DNA from: Telmatospirillum siberiense
GTDB taxonomy: Bacteria; Pseudomonadota; Alphaproteobacteria; Rhodospirillales; Magnetospirillaceae
Direction: 5' to 3'
Length of the DNA stretch: 64,000 nucleotides
Assembly: GCF_002845745.1 (NCBI RefSeq)
Contig: NZ_PIUM01000005.1
Span: 124,001-188,000 of the forward strand
Below are positions 9,083 to 17,187 of this stretch, one piece after another. How positions within the stretch are numbered: position 1 is the first letter of the stretch; the number at the start of each line of letters is the position of its first letter. The translations under genes and the position numbers were made by a program. Below the pieces are notes generated by a model, which did not search any database, was not told the DNA's origin, and worked only from the letters and a program-made list of their open reading frames with translations.

Positions 9083-9258
9083 GAACCACCAAGACACCAA
9101 GGCACCAAGGCACCAAGGCGCTTTTTGCCACTGGCGGCAGATCGCATGAATTGGCGCCGCAGGCCTTCGTTCTGTTATCCGGCCGCTTGTGGATGAACAG
9201 GATGGGAAATGCCTGCGGCGCAATCCGTCACCTTGGTGTCTTGGTGCCTTGGTGGTTC
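9083..9258. repeat. CACCAAG-octamer palindromic element, copy 1
   Basis: A 176-bp nested palindrome. The outer ends are arrays of ACCAAGGC/ACCAAGAC octamers: four units from GAACCACCAAG at 9083, answered by the inverted array ending GGTGGTTC at 9258. Inside, GCGCCGCAGGC (9154-9164) and GCCTGCGGCGC (9211-9221) form a second perfect inverted repeat. The same plan recurs at 13899-14062. It fills the fadE-thioesterase gap and encodes nothing recognisable. It looks like a non-autonomous, MITE-like or REP-like element. Confidence 0.75.
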
Positions 9259-9306
9259 AAATTTTTCGGGGTGCTCTGCGTGTCGAAGAAATTTAGGTCT
9301 TAGCCA

Positions 9307-9867
9307 ATGACTCAATTGATTCGCCTTCTTCGGGTGATCATCGCCTCCCTGTTCCGCGACAGGCTGGGGCCGTTCGACTGCTCGGCGCTGGCTTTCCGGG
9401 TGATGCCGGCCGACATCGACATCAATCTGCATATGAACAATGCCCGTTATCTGGCCATGATGGATCTCGGCCGTTGGGATTTCATCCTGCGCAGCGGTCT
9501 TTGGCGGCATGTGCTGAAAGAAAAGCTGCAACCGGTCATCGGCGGCGCCATCGTTCGTTTTCGCCGGCCGCTGCCGCCCTTCCGGCGCTTCGTCCTCAAA
9601 ACCCGGCAGATCACCTGGGACGATCGCTGGCTCTATCTCGAACAGACCATCGAAAGCGACGGAATGCTGATCTGCTCGGCCCAGGTCCGGGCCGCCTTTC
9701 TGCGGGGCAGCGCCACGGTGCCGCCGGCCCGGATCGCCGAACTCGTCGGTGCGGGACGAACGCCGCCGTCGGCGCCGACCTGGGTACAGACCTGGCGGGA
9801 CTTCGACGCCGGATTGGATCATCAACCGTCACTTGTCGCGACAGGGGAAGTCTCATGCGCTCATTGA
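9307..9867 (+). CDS. Hotdog-fold acyl-CoA thioesterase
   Basis: 186-aa protein of the 4HBT/THEM6-like hotdog family, which hydrolyses acyl-CoA thioesters. The typical segment DIDINLHMNNARYLAMMDLGRWDF at about residues 38-61 holds the conserved H-M-N-N-A-R-Y and the following Asp; VIGGAIVRFRRPL and FVLKTRQITWDDRWLYLEQ are core strands. The N-terminus (LIRLLRVIIASLF) is hydrophobic and may lie on the membrane. It overlaps the next gene by 13 bp, so the two are probably co-translated. In this context it may relieve acyl-CoA build-up or release acyl groups; the substrate is unknown. Confidence 0.85.
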   Translation: MTQLIRLLRVIIASLFRDRLGPFDCSALAFRVMPADIDINLHMNNARYLAMMDLGRWDFILRSGLWRHVLKEKLQPVIGGAIVRFRRPLPPFRRFVLKTRQITWDDRWLYLEQTIESDGMLICSAQVRAAFLRGSATVPPARIAELVGAGRTPPSAPTWVQTWRDFDAGLDHQPSLVATGEVSCAH

Positions 9868-10676
9868 AGGGAAAGACGCTGTTCATCACCGGGGCCAGCC
9901 GGGGCATCGGCAAGGCCATCGCGCTCAGGGCCGCCGCCGACGGTGCCAATATCGTCATCGCGGCCAAGACCACCGAGCCCCATCCCAAATTGCCCGGAAC
10001 CATCTTCAGCGCGGCGGCGGAGATCGAGGCCGCCGGCGGCAAGGCCCTGGCCCTGGCCGTCGATATCCGCGAACCGGAGCAGGTCTCCCGGGCGGTCGAC
10101 CAGGCGGTCGACGCCTTCGGCGGCATCGATGTGCTGGTCAACAACGCCAGCGCCATCAATCTGACGGGCACCCTGGAGACCACGGCGAAGCGCTTCGATC
10201 TGATGATGGGCGTCAATATGCGGGGCACCTTCTTCTGCGCCCAGGCCTGCATTCCCCATCTGAAGCGGGCCGACAATCCCCACATTCTGATGTTGTCGCC
10301 GCCGATTTCACTGGAGCCGCGCTGGTTCGCGCCGCATCTGGCCTATACCATGAGCAAGTTCGGCATGAGCATGTGCGTGCTGGGTCTGGCCGAGGAATGG
10401 CGGGATGCCGGTATCGCCGTCAACGCGCTATGGCCGAAGAGCGTCATCGCGACGGCGGCGCTGGCCATGCTGGGCGGCGTGGTGAAACCGGCTTTCTGCC
10501 GCAAGCCGGAGATCGTCGCCGATGCGGCGCACGCCATCCTGACCCGGCCCAGCCGTTTCCGCACCGGCCGTTTCCTGCTCGACGAGGAGGTTCTGGCTGA
10601 GGAGGGGGCGACGGATTTTTCCGCCTACGCGGTCGCCCCCGGACAGCCGCTGCTGCCGGATTTGTTCCTGGGGTGA
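9855..10676 (+). CDS. Short-chain dehydrogenase/reductase, HSDL2-like
   Basis: 273-aa NAD(P)-dependent SDR. The cofactor motif TGASRGIGKAIA begins near residue 12, NNAS lies near 97, and the catalytic YTMSK (Y-x3-K) lies near 163-167. The insert with KTTEPHPKLPGTIFSAAAEIE after beta strand 2 is typical of the HSDL2/citronellol-dehydrogenase-like subgroup, found with fatty-acid genes. Start ATG at 9855 overlaps the thioesterase end by 13 bp. Its substrate is not evident; a branched or hydroxylated acyl derivative is a guess from context. It is the last gene of the fatty acid block. Confidence 0.87.
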   Translation: MRSLKGKTLFITGASRGIGKAIALRAAADGANIVIAAKTTEPHPKLPGTIFSAAAEIEAAGGKALALAVDIREPEQVSRAVDQAVDAFGGIDVLVNNASAINLTGTLETTAKRFDLMMGVNMRGTFFCAQACIPHLKRADNPHILMLSPPISLEPRWFAPHLAYTMSKFGMSMCVLGLAEEWRDAGIAVNALWPKSVIATAALAMLGGVVKPAFCRKPEIVADAAHAILTRPSRFRTGRFLLDEEVLAEEGATDFSAYAVAPGQPLLPDLFLG

Positions 10677-10722
10677 GCACAAACCCCCGTCATCGCCGGG
10701 CTTGATCTACGGCGGTCCATGA

Positions 10723-10751
10723 GGCATGGCCGGAGCAAGTCCGGCCATGCC
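10723..10751. terminator. Bidirectional terminator between the SDR gene and fbp
   Basis: GGCATGGCCGGA (10723-10734), loop GCAAG, TCCGGCCATGCC (10740-10751): a perfect 12-bp stem between two convergent genes, followed by GCCTCTTTC. It sits inside a CCGTCATCGCCGGGCTTG-like stretch distantly similar to the other intergenic palindromes. Confidence 0.65.
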
Positions 10752-10771
10752 GCCTCTTTCGGTTATTCTTC

Positions 10772-11794
10772 TCAGTTCTTTCCGGCGCTCGCGTCATATT
10801 CCCGGTGATAACGCTGGATGCGCTCCACTTCGTTCTTCGAGCCCAAGACCACGCCGACCCGTTGATGCAGGCCTTGCGGCTGCAGGTCCATGATGCGGTC
10901 GCGGCCGGTGATGGCCATGCCGCCGGCCTGTTCGACGATGAAGGCCATGGGATTGGCCTCGTACATCAGGCGCAGCTTGCCGCCCTGCTTGGCGTTTCGG
11001 ACATCGACGGGATACATGAAGACGCCGCCGCGGCAGAGGATGCGGTGGACCTCGGCCACCATGGCGGCTACCCAGCGCATGTTGAAGTCCTTGGCCCGCG
11101 GCCCCTCGGTGCCGGCCAGGGCCTCGTCGATATAGCGTTTCACCGGGGGTTCCCAGAAGCGTGAACGCGAGGCGTTGATGGCGAACTCGCTGGCGTCTTC
11201 GGAAATCCGCATGTTGGGATGGGTGAGCACGAAGACGCCGATGTTCTGATCCAGGGTGAAGCCGTTCACCCCTTCGCCGGTGGTCAGCACCAGCATGGTC
11301 GAGGAGCCGTAGATGGCGTATCCGGCGGCGACCTGCTTGACGCCAGGCTGCAGGAAGACGCTGCGATCGCTGCAGTCCACCCCGTCGGGCAGATGCAGGA
11401 TCGAGAAGATGCTTCCCACCGCGATGTTGATGTCGATGTTCGATGAGCCGTCCAACGGATCGAACAGCAGCAGATAGCGGCCAGAGGCGCCATGCACGAT
11501 GTGCACGTCCTCCAGTTCCTCCGAGGCCATGGCGGCATAGTTGCCGCTTTGGGCGGTCATATGCAGGAAGATCTCGTTGGCCAGGACGTCGAGCTTCTTC
11601 TGGTCTTCGCCTTGCACGTTCTCGGTGCCGGCGAGGCCCAGATTACCGGCCATGGCGCCCCGGTTGACTTCGTGCGAGATCATCTTGCAGGTGGTGCGGA
11701 TGTCCGTCAGCAGCGATGTGAACCGTCCCGAGCCGCCTCGGCGGTGTTGTCCGTCCATCAGGAATTGCGATAGCGTGATGCGCTTATAGGACAT
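10772..11794 (-). CDS. fbp: Fructose-1,6-bisphosphatase class 1
   Basis: 340-aa class I FBPase that hydrolyses fructose 1,6-bisphosphate to fructose 6-phosphate in gluconeogenesis (and in the Calvin cycle where present). Seen: the N-terminal [14 protein letters not shown], the metal site EELEDV, and the signature [25 protein letters not shown]. The start at 11794 ([11 protein letters not shown]) is preferred because GGGGGGG lies 4-5 nt upstream; an in-frame ATG at 11869 would add 25 residues behind a weaker site. It follows mgsA on the same strand, separated by a terminator. Growth on fatty acids or C2 compounds needs this enzyme, which fits the neighbouring genes. Confidence 0.95.
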   Translation of the reverse strand: MSYKRITLSQFLMDGQHRRGGSGRFTSLLTDIRTTCKMISHEVNRGAMAGNLGLAGTENVQGEDQKKLDVLANEIFLHMTAQSGNYAAMASEELEDVHIVHGASGRYLLLFDPLDGSSNIDINIAVGSIFSILHLPDGVDCSDRSVFLQPGVKQVAAGYAIYGSSTMLVLTTGEGVNGFTLDQNIGVFVLTHPNMRISEDASEFAINASRSRFWEPPVKRYIDEALAGTEGPRAKDFNMRWVAAMVAEVHRILCRGGVFMYPVDVRNAKQGGKLRLMYEANPMAFIVEQAGGMAITGRDRIMDLQPQGLHQRVGVVLGSKNEVERIQRYHREYDASAGKN

Positions 11795-11895
11795 GTCCCC
11801 CCCTGGAATTTGGTTCGATTGATCCGCGTGAAGCGCTTGCGGGGCTTCCGCAAGACGTGATGTGGTCATGTTTTTTCTTCTTGCTCGGTTTTATG

Positions 11896-11941
11896 AAAAA
11901 ACGACAAGGCCGGCCGGCGTGACGGAGGCGCGGCCGGCCTT
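11896..11941 (-). terminator. Terminator of mgsA
   Basis: Perfect 11-bp inverted repeat AAGGCCGGCCG (11906-11916) and CGGCCGGCCTT (11931-11941). On the minus strand it is followed by GTCG and a run of six T (the A-run at 11896-11901), a standard intrinsic terminator just after the mgsA stop. Confidence 0.8.
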
Positions 11942-11950
11942 GCCGCCGGA

Positions 11951-12409
11951 TCAGTAGGCTGCGTCGCCCGGTTTCAGGCGCTGCACATAGGCGTGGTAGT
12001 CGGTTTTGATCGGGGTCCAGTCGGAATCGGCGAACAGCGGACTGCCGATGACGAAATCGGCGGTCGAGCGGGTCATCGCCAGAACGATGTTATAGACCGT
12101 CGACAATCGGGTCAGCGCCTTGACGTCCACGTCGTGCGGCTGGCTGGTCATCGGATCGATGAAGAAAATGAGAATGTCCAGTTTGCCCTCGGCGATCAGG
12201 GCGCCCAACTGCTGGTCGCCGCCCAGGGGGCCGGATTTAAGACAGGTGATCTCCAGGCTGGGGCATTTCTGCATCAGCATGGCACCGGTGGTGCCGGTGG
12301 CGTAGAGCCGATGTCCGGCCAGCTTCTCCTCGTTGATTTTGACCCATTCGGTGAGGTCCGGCTTGCGGCCGTCATGGGCGACAAGCCCGATTCGTTTTCC
12401 TCTGCTCAT
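11951..12409 (-). CDS. mgsA: Methylglyoxal synthase
   Basis: 152-aa enzyme, the same length as E. coli MgsA. It converts dihydroxyacetone phosphate to methylglyoxal and phosphate, relieving phosphosugar stress. The catalytic Asp is in GPLGGDQQ (D65), with LIFFIDPM and the QPHDVDVKAL segment holding further conserved Asp and His residues; IGLVAHDGRK at residues 7-16 is the N-terminal phosphate-binding region. Start ATG at 12409 matches family N-termini; the frame continues upstream without support. It lies next to fbp, and both act on triose/hexose phosphates. Confidence 0.95.
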   Translation of the reverse strand: MSRGKRIGLVAHDGRKPDLTEWVKINEEKLAGHRLYATGTTGAMLMQKCPSLEITCLKSGPLGGDQQLGALIAEGKLDILIFFIDPMTSQPHDVDVKALTRLSTVYNIVLAMTRSTADFVIGSPLFADSDWTPIKTDYHAYVQRLKPGDAAY

Positions 12410-12637
12410 CGATGATCCGATCCATCCCGGGAAGGCTGCGATGCCGGAGAATAAGCTCCCCGGCGGATCACGACAATCCTTACCCTCGCGAGGGCTCCTC
12501 TCATAGCCGAATGGCTGTTCGGCGCCGGACGAGGGGCTCCGAGGTTTCAGGCAAGCCGGACGGTGACAGACCCGGCCCGACGCCGTAAGGTTGCGGGCAT
12601 ACGCCACTCCAAGGGTCAGATAATAAGGATGCCGTCA

Positions 12638-13837
12638 ATGAGACTTGGGACCCCGCTCAGCCCTTCGGCCGTACGCGTCATGTTGCTGGGGGCCGGCGAA
12701 TTGGCCAAGGAGGTCATCATCGCCCTGCAGCGCCTGGGCGTCGAGGTCATCGCGGTGGACCGCTATGCCGACGCGCCGGGCATGCAGGTGGCGCATCGCT
12801 CGCACGTGGTGACGATGACCGACGGCGTCCAGTTGCGCCGCCTGATCGAACTGGAGCGGCCGCATCTGGTGGTCCCCGAAATCGAGGCCATCGCCACCGA
12901 CGCGCTGGCCGAGATCGAGGCCGATGGGCTGGCCGAGGTGATTCCGACGGCGCGGGCCACCCGGCTGACGATGAACCGCGAGGGCATCCGCCGCCTGGCC
13001 GCCGAAACCTTGAACCTGCCGACGTCGCCTTACGCTTTCGCCGATTCCCTCGAAGAGGTGCGGGCCGCCCTTGACGGCAACATCGGCTATCCCGCGGTGA
13101 TCAAGCCGGTGATGTCGTCGTCGGGGAAGGGGCAAAGCGTGGTCAAAAGCGCCGCCGACGTCGAGATGGCGTGGAGCCACGCGATGGTGGGCTCGCGCGT
13201 CCGGCAAAGCCGGGTCATCGTCGAGGGGTTCGTCGATTTCGACTATGAGATCACGCAACTGACCGTGCGGGCCGTCGGTCCGTCGGGACAGGTCGAGACC
13301 TATCTTTGCGCGCCGATCGGCCATGTTCAGAAGAACGGCGATTACGTCGAGTCCTGGCAGCCTCAGCCGATGAGCGAGACGGCGCTCCTGCGGGCCCGGG
13401 ATATCGCCCGGCAAATCACCGGGGATCTGGGCGGACGCGGCATTTTCGGCGTGGAACTGTTCGTCAAGGGCGACCAGGTCTGGTTCTCCGAGGTCAGTCC
13501 CCGGCCGCATGATACCGGCCTGGTCACGCTGGCCTCCCAGCGCCTGTCGGAATTCGACCTGCATGCCCGGGCGATCCTAGGTTTGCCGGTGGATACCGCT
13601 CTGCGCGCCCCCGGCGCCTCGGCGGTTATTTACGGAGGGCTGGAGGCCAAGGCGATCGCCTTTGAAGGCGTGGCCGAGGCCCTGGCCGTCCCCGAAAGCG
13701 ACGTCCGCCTGTTCGGCAAGCCGGAGAGCTTTCTCAAGCGGCGGATGGGCGTGGCGGTGGCCACCGGCGTCGATATCGACGAGGCGCGGACCCGCGCCAG
13801 ACAGGCCGCCGCCCTGGTCCGGCCGGTGCTGGGCTGA
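12638..13837 (+). CDS. purT: Formate-dependent phosphoribosylglycinamide formyltransferase
   Basis: 399-aa ATP-grasp enzyme that makes formyl-GAR from GAR, formate and ATP in purine synthesis (the folate-independent alternative to PurN). The sequence follows E. coli PurT closely: [80 protein letters not shown], and [15 protein letters not shown]. The start at 12638 (MRLGTPLSP) aligns with the E. coli start and has AAGGA 8 nt upstream; an ATG at 12629 is too close to that site. It stands alone between mgsA (divergent) and a repeat element. Confidence 0.95.
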   Translation: MRLGTPLSPSAVRVMLLGAGELAKEVIIALQRLGVEVIAVDRYADAPGMQVAHRSHVVTMTDGVQLRRLIELERPHLVVPEIEAIATDALAEIEADGLAEVIPTARATRLTMNREGIRRLAAETLNLPTSPYAFADSLEEVRAALDGNIGYPAVIKPVMSSSGKGQSVVKSAADVEMAWSHAMVGSRVRQSRVIVEGFVDFDYEITQLTVRAVGPSGQVETYLCAPIGHVQKNGDYVESWQPQPMSETALLRARDIARQITGDLGGRGIFGVELFVKGDQVWFSEVSPRPHDTGLVTLASQRLSEFDLHARAILGLPVDTALRAPGASAVIYGGLEAKAIAFEGVAEALAVPESDVRLFGKPESFLKRRMGVAVATGVDIDEARTRARQAAALVRPVLG

Positions 13838-13898
13838 TTCGTCAGGCGACGCCTTGCCCAACTCGGCCGTGTGGCGGGGATTGCCTCTCTGGTTATTC

Positions 13899-14062
13899 GA
13901 ACCACCAAGACACCAAGGCGGAGGAATGCGCCGCAGGCATTCGCCTTCCCGGCACCGATTCGGTATTGGGCAAACGGGGAATGAATGCCTGCGGCGCTGA
14001 TGCTCCTAACCGTCGCCCGACATTTCCCGAAACGCCTTGGTGTCTTGGTGTCTTGGTGGTTC
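13899..14062. repeat. CACCAAG-octamer palindromic element, copy 2
   Basis: A 164-bp element with the plan of the copy at 9083-9258: GAACCACCAAGACACCAAGGCG at the left (13899-13920), the inverted array ending TTGGTGGTTC at 14062, and an inner perfect pair GCGCCGCAGGC (13928-13938) with GCCTGCGGCGC (13987-13997). It has fewer octamers on the left than copy 1. It occupies most of the 298-bp gap between the convergent purT and 2-hydroxyacid dehydrogenase genes. Confidence 0.75.
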
Positions 14063-14135
14063 ATATCATCAGCCCACACCCTGTGATGAGCCTCGGAATT
14101 TCGCCATCGTCTCAGGTGGCTGATGCGTTTGTCAG

Positions 14136-15080
14136 TCAGGCGACGCGGTTGATGGGGGGCTCGCCCCGGCGGAGGCGCTCGATGTTGCCGGCGACCGTTT
14201 CCATGATCGCCGCGTAGGATTGTTCGGTGACGCCTCCGACATGCGGGGTGGCGATGACATTGGGAAAGGCCAGCAGGGGATCGGCGGGGTCGATCGGCTC
14301 CTTCCAATAGACGTCGAGGCCGGCTCCGCCCAGATGTCCGCTTTCCAGGGCCGTCAGGAAGGCCGGATAATCGATCAGCGCGCCCCGTCCGACATTGATC
14401 AGCAAAGCGCCTCGGGGAAGGGCGGCCAGTTCGGCGGCGCCGACGATGCCGCGGGTCTCGCTCGTCAGCGGCAGGCACAGGACCGCCACGTCGCTTTTCG
14501 CCAGGGCTGTCAGGCGGTCCTCGACGGCGAAGCAGTCGCTCAGGCCGAGTTGCGCGCTTTTCGCCGGGTCGGGGCGGCGGCTGATGCCGATCATCCGGGC
14601 ACCGCAGGCCTTGAGCCGGGGGGCCAGGGCCGCCGCGATATTGCCGAGGCCGAACAGGCAGACCGTGCATTGGGCAAGGGACCGCCCCAGCGGCGCGCCG
14701 AGACGGCCGGCGCGGACATTGGCCTGGGCCTGGCGCAGGTCGCGCAGCAGTTCCAAGGTGAACAGCAGGGCCAGATCGGCGACGGACTCGGCGTTGAAGG
14801 TATCTCCCGACGGCACATTGGCGACCCAGATGCCATGCCGCTTCGCCGCTTCGAGGTCGACGCCCTCCACCCCGGCGCCCCACTGCTGGATCAGGCGGAT
14901 ACGGCTTTTTGCCATGAGGGCGTCATCGATGCGGGTCATCGCCGGGATCACCACCTCGGCCTCGGCCACCGACCGGGGCGGAGCGTCCTCCGCGCAGATG
15001 ACGATCTCGTCGGAGGGCAGTCGGTCCCGTAACATCCGGGGGGCATCGGGAAAACCCGAGCCGCAGAAGGCGATGCGCAC
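14136..15080 (-). CDS. D-isomer-specific 2-hydroxyacid dehydrogenase
   Basis: 314-aa NAD(P)-dependent dehydrogenase of the SerA/GhrB/LdhA superfamily, reducing a 2-ketoacid or oxidising a D-2-hydroxyacid. Nucleotide motif CLFGLGNIAAAL near residues 140-151; catalytic Arg in ALLINVGRGALID, Glu in GGAGLDVYWKEPI, and His in VIATPHVGG near the C-terminus. It lacks the ACT domain of many phosphoglycerate dehydrogenases. The substrate could be glyoxylate/hydroxypyruvate, a phenylpyruvate-like acid or other; context does not decide. It is transcribed away from ffh. Confidence 0.87.
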   Translation of the reverse strand: MRIAFCGSGFPDAPRMLRDRLPSDEIVICAEDAPPRSVAEAEVVIPAMTRIDDALMAKSRIRLIQQWGAGVEGVDLEAAKRHGIWVANVPSGDTFNAESVADLALLFTLELLRDLRQAQANVRAGRLGAPLGRSLAQCTVCLFGLGNIAAALAPRLKACGARMIGISRRPDPAKSAQLGLSDCFAVEDRLTALAKSDVAVLCLPLTSETRGIVGAAELAALPRGALLINVGRGALIDYPAFLTALESGHLGGAGLDVYWKEPIDPADPLLAFPNVIATPHVGGVTEQSYAAIMETVAGNIERLRRGEPPINRVA

Positions 15081-15245
15081 GAGAAGCTCTCCTTTGAGAA
15101 TTTGTTCGACGGGGCCTGCGGACTTTCAATGACAAGGAACGCCGGACGGGTCAACGCCGTTTGAATCGCTTGACTCCTCTTCGAACTCCAGCGTACAACC
15201 GCTCCCTCTCAGGGATCTGAGACGCCGTTTGCCTCCGAGGAGGCC

Positions 15246-15286
15246 GGCCGGTTCGCGAAGGCTCGCGCACCGGCCCGTTTTCGTTT
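15246..15286 (+). terminator. Strong hairpin with T-rich tail upstream of ffh
   Basis: GGCCGGT (15246-15252) with CGCGA, loop AGGC, TCGCG and ACCGGCC (15269-15275): a 12-bp stem with single mismatch, followed by CGTTTTCGTTT. It lies 45 bp before the ffh start, in the direction of ffh, while the upstream gene faces away. It therefore ends a short leader transcript or a small RNA rather than a protein gene. Confidence 0.6.
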
Positions 15287-15330
15287 GGCCGAATGGCGGA
15301 TATGCGACTGAAGGATCTGGTCGAAGAGTT

Positions 15331-16698
15331 ATGTTTGAAAGTCTGAGTTCACGTCTGGGTGATGTCTTCGAGCGGTTGAAGCGGCGCGGCGCGCTGTCCG
15401 AGACCGACGTCTCGGAGGCGTTGCGCGAAGTGCGCGTCGCCCTGCTGGAAGCCGACGTGGCGCTTCCCGTGGTCAAGGACTTCATCGCTTCGGTCAAGGA
15501 ACGGGCCGTCGGCCAGGATGTGGTGCGCAGCATCACCCCCGGCCAGATGGTGGTGAAGATCGTCCACGACTGCCTGGTCGAGACCCTGGGCACCGCCGAG
15601 GATATCAACCTCGCCGCCGCCGCGCCGGTGCCGGTCCTGATGGTCGGTTTGCAGGGGTCGGGCAAGACCACGACCTCGGCGAAGATCGCCCTTCGCCTCA
15701 AGACCCTGGATAAGAAAAAGGTCCTGCTGGCGTCGCTCGACATTTATCGTCCGGCCGCCCAGCAGCAGTTGGAAATTCTCGCGCGTCAGGCCGATGTCGG
15801 CTCGCTGCCGATCCTGATGGGCGAAAAGCCGGTGGCCATCGCCCGGCGCGCCATGGAGATGGGCCGCCGCGAAGGCTACGACGTGGTGATCCTGGACACC
15901 GCCGGCCGTTTGCATATCGACGAAGCCCTGATGGCCGAGGTGGCCGAGGTCCGCGACGCGGTGACCCCGACCGAGACATTGCTGGTGGTCGACGCCATGA
16001 CCGGCCAGGACGCCGTCAACCTGGCCCGCGAATTCAACGAGAAGATCGGCGTCACCGGCATGGTGCTGACCCGCGTCGACGGCGACGCCAGGGGCGGCGC
16101 CGCGCTGTCCATGCGCGCGGTTACCGGCCGCCCGATCAAATTCCTGGGCGCCGGCGAAAAGCTCGACGCGCTGGAGGTTTTCCATCCCGATCGCGTGGCC
16201 GGCCGGATTCTCGGCATGGGCGACGTGGTATCGCTGGTCGAGAAGGCCATCGGCAGCTTCGAGGAAGAGGAAGCCGAAAAGCTCGCGGCCAAGATGGCCA
16301 AGGGCAAGTTCGACCTCGACGACATGGCCGCGCAGTTCCGCCAGATCAAGAAGATGGGCGACTTGAAGGGCATCATCGGCATGCTGCCCGGCATCGGCAA
16401 GCTCAAGAAGCAGATCGACGAAGCCAATATCGACAACAGGATGATCAATCGGCAAGAGGCGATCATCCTGTCCATGACCAAGGGCGAACGGAAGAATCCC
16501 GACCTGATCAAGGCCAGCCGCAAACGGCGTATCGCCGCCGGCGCCGGCGTCTCCATCCAGGACGTCAACAAGCTGCTGAAACAGCATCAGCAGATGGCCG
16601 ACATGATGAAAAAGGTCAGCAAGATGGGCAAGAAGGGCCTGATGCGCCATGGCTTGCCCGGTTTGCTTCCCCCCGGTGGCGGAAGGTTCGGCGGATGA
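15331..16698 (+). CDS. ffh: Signal recognition particle protein Ffh (SRP54)
   Basis: 455-aa GTPase that binds 4.5S RNA and signal sequences and delivers nascent membrane proteins to FtsY. N domain at residues 1-90; P-loop GLQGSGKTTTSAKIAL near 107; DTAGRLHIDEAL near 190; TRVDGDARGGAAL near 249; the Met-rich M domain runs from about 325 to the end (MLPGIGKLKKQ, MMKKVSKMGKKGLM). The start at 15331 (MFESLSSRLGDVFERLK) is the classic Ffh N-terminus; the frame is open upstream to 15229. It begins the ffh-rpsP-rimM-trmD-rplS cluster. Confidence 0.96.
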   Translation: MFESLSSRLGDVFERLKRRGALSETDVSEALREVRVALLEADVALPVVKDFIASVKERAVGQDVVRSITPGQMVVKIVHDCLVETLGTAEDINLAAAAPVPVLMVGLQGSGKTTTSAKIALRLKTLDKKKVLLASLDIYRPAAQQQLEILARQADVGSLPILMGEKPVAIARRAMEMGRREGYDVVILDTAGRLHIDEALMAEVAEVRDAVTPTETLLVVDAMTGQDAVNLAREFNEKIGVTGMVLTRVDGDARGGAALSMRAVTGRPIKFLGAGEKLDALEVFHPDRVAGRILGMGDVVSLVEKAIGSFEEEEAEKLAAKMAKGKFDLDDMAAQFRQIKKMGDLKGIIGMLPGIGKLKKQIDEANIDNRMINRQEAIILSMTKGERKNPDLIKASRKRRIAAGAGVSIQDVNKLLKQHQQMADMMKKVSKMGKKGLMRHGLPGLLPPGGGRFGG

Positions 16699-16790
16699 TC
16701 GATCATCTTTCCCTGGCCGCCTTCGTCATCGACCCTGACGGCTATCGTATCGAGGCGGTGTGTCACCGCCCTCAAATCCTGACCATTTGA
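16695..16790 (+). pseudogene. Remnant of a VOC (glyoxalase-like) protein C-terminus
   Basis: A 31-codon frame whose ATG overlaps the ffh stop (ATGA at 16695-16698) and ends TGA at 16790. The peptide contains AAFVIDPDGYRIEAVCHRP, which closely matches the last strand of VOC-superfamily proteins (typical AAFVxDPDGNRIEAVCH). The rest of a VOC protein (about 100 residues) is missing, so this is read as the tail of a deleted gene that may still be translated by coupling to ffh. It lies 22 bp before rpsP. Confidence 0.6.
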
Positions 16791-16812
16791 CTGACCACGA
16801 GGAATCAACGCA

Positions 16813-17184
16813 ATGTCGCTGAAGATCAGACTGTCCCGCGGTGGTGCCAAGAAGCGCCCGTTCTACAAGATCGTGCTCGCCGATTCGCGCAGCCCCCGCG
16901 ACGGCAAGTTCATCGAGAAGCTGGGCACCTACAACCCGATGCTGCCCCACGATCACGAGCAGCGCCTGGTGTTGAAGGAAGAGCGCATCAAGCATTGGCT
17001 GTCGGTGGGCGCTCAGCCGACCGATCGCGTCGCCAAGTTCTTTGCCACGGCCGGCTATATCGCCGCCCGCGTGCAGCCCGAGCAGAGCAAGAAGCCGCAG
17101 CCCAAGGCCAAGGCCCAGGAGCGTCTGAAGGAACAGCAGAAGGCCGCCGAGGCCGCTGCCGCCGAGGCGCCCGCAGGCGAATAA
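16813..17184 (+). CDS. rpsP: 30S ribosomal protein S16
   Basis: 123-aa S16 protein of the small ribosomal subunit. The conserved start [26 protein letters not shown]-type segment and [10 protein letters not shown] are clear, followed by the [17 protein letters not shown] region. Beyond residue 85 it has a Lys/Ala/Gln-rich tail ([17 protein letters not shown]), a common alphaproteobacterial extension. It is followed 3 bp later by rimM, which encodes a maturation factor of the same subunit. Confidence 0.97.
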   Translation: MSLKIRLSRGGAKKRPFYKIVLADSRSPRDGKFIEKLGTYNPMLPHDHEQRLVLKEERIKHWLSVGAQPTDRVAKFFATAGYIAARVQPEQSKKPQPKAKAQERLKEQQKAAEAAAAEAPAGE

Positions 17185-17187
17185 GCC

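Noticed and set aside
9083-9258. CACCAAG arrays as a possible CRISPR
   Set aside because: The repeat units are eight bases long and contiguous, with no spacers of 30-40 bp and no cas genes nearby.
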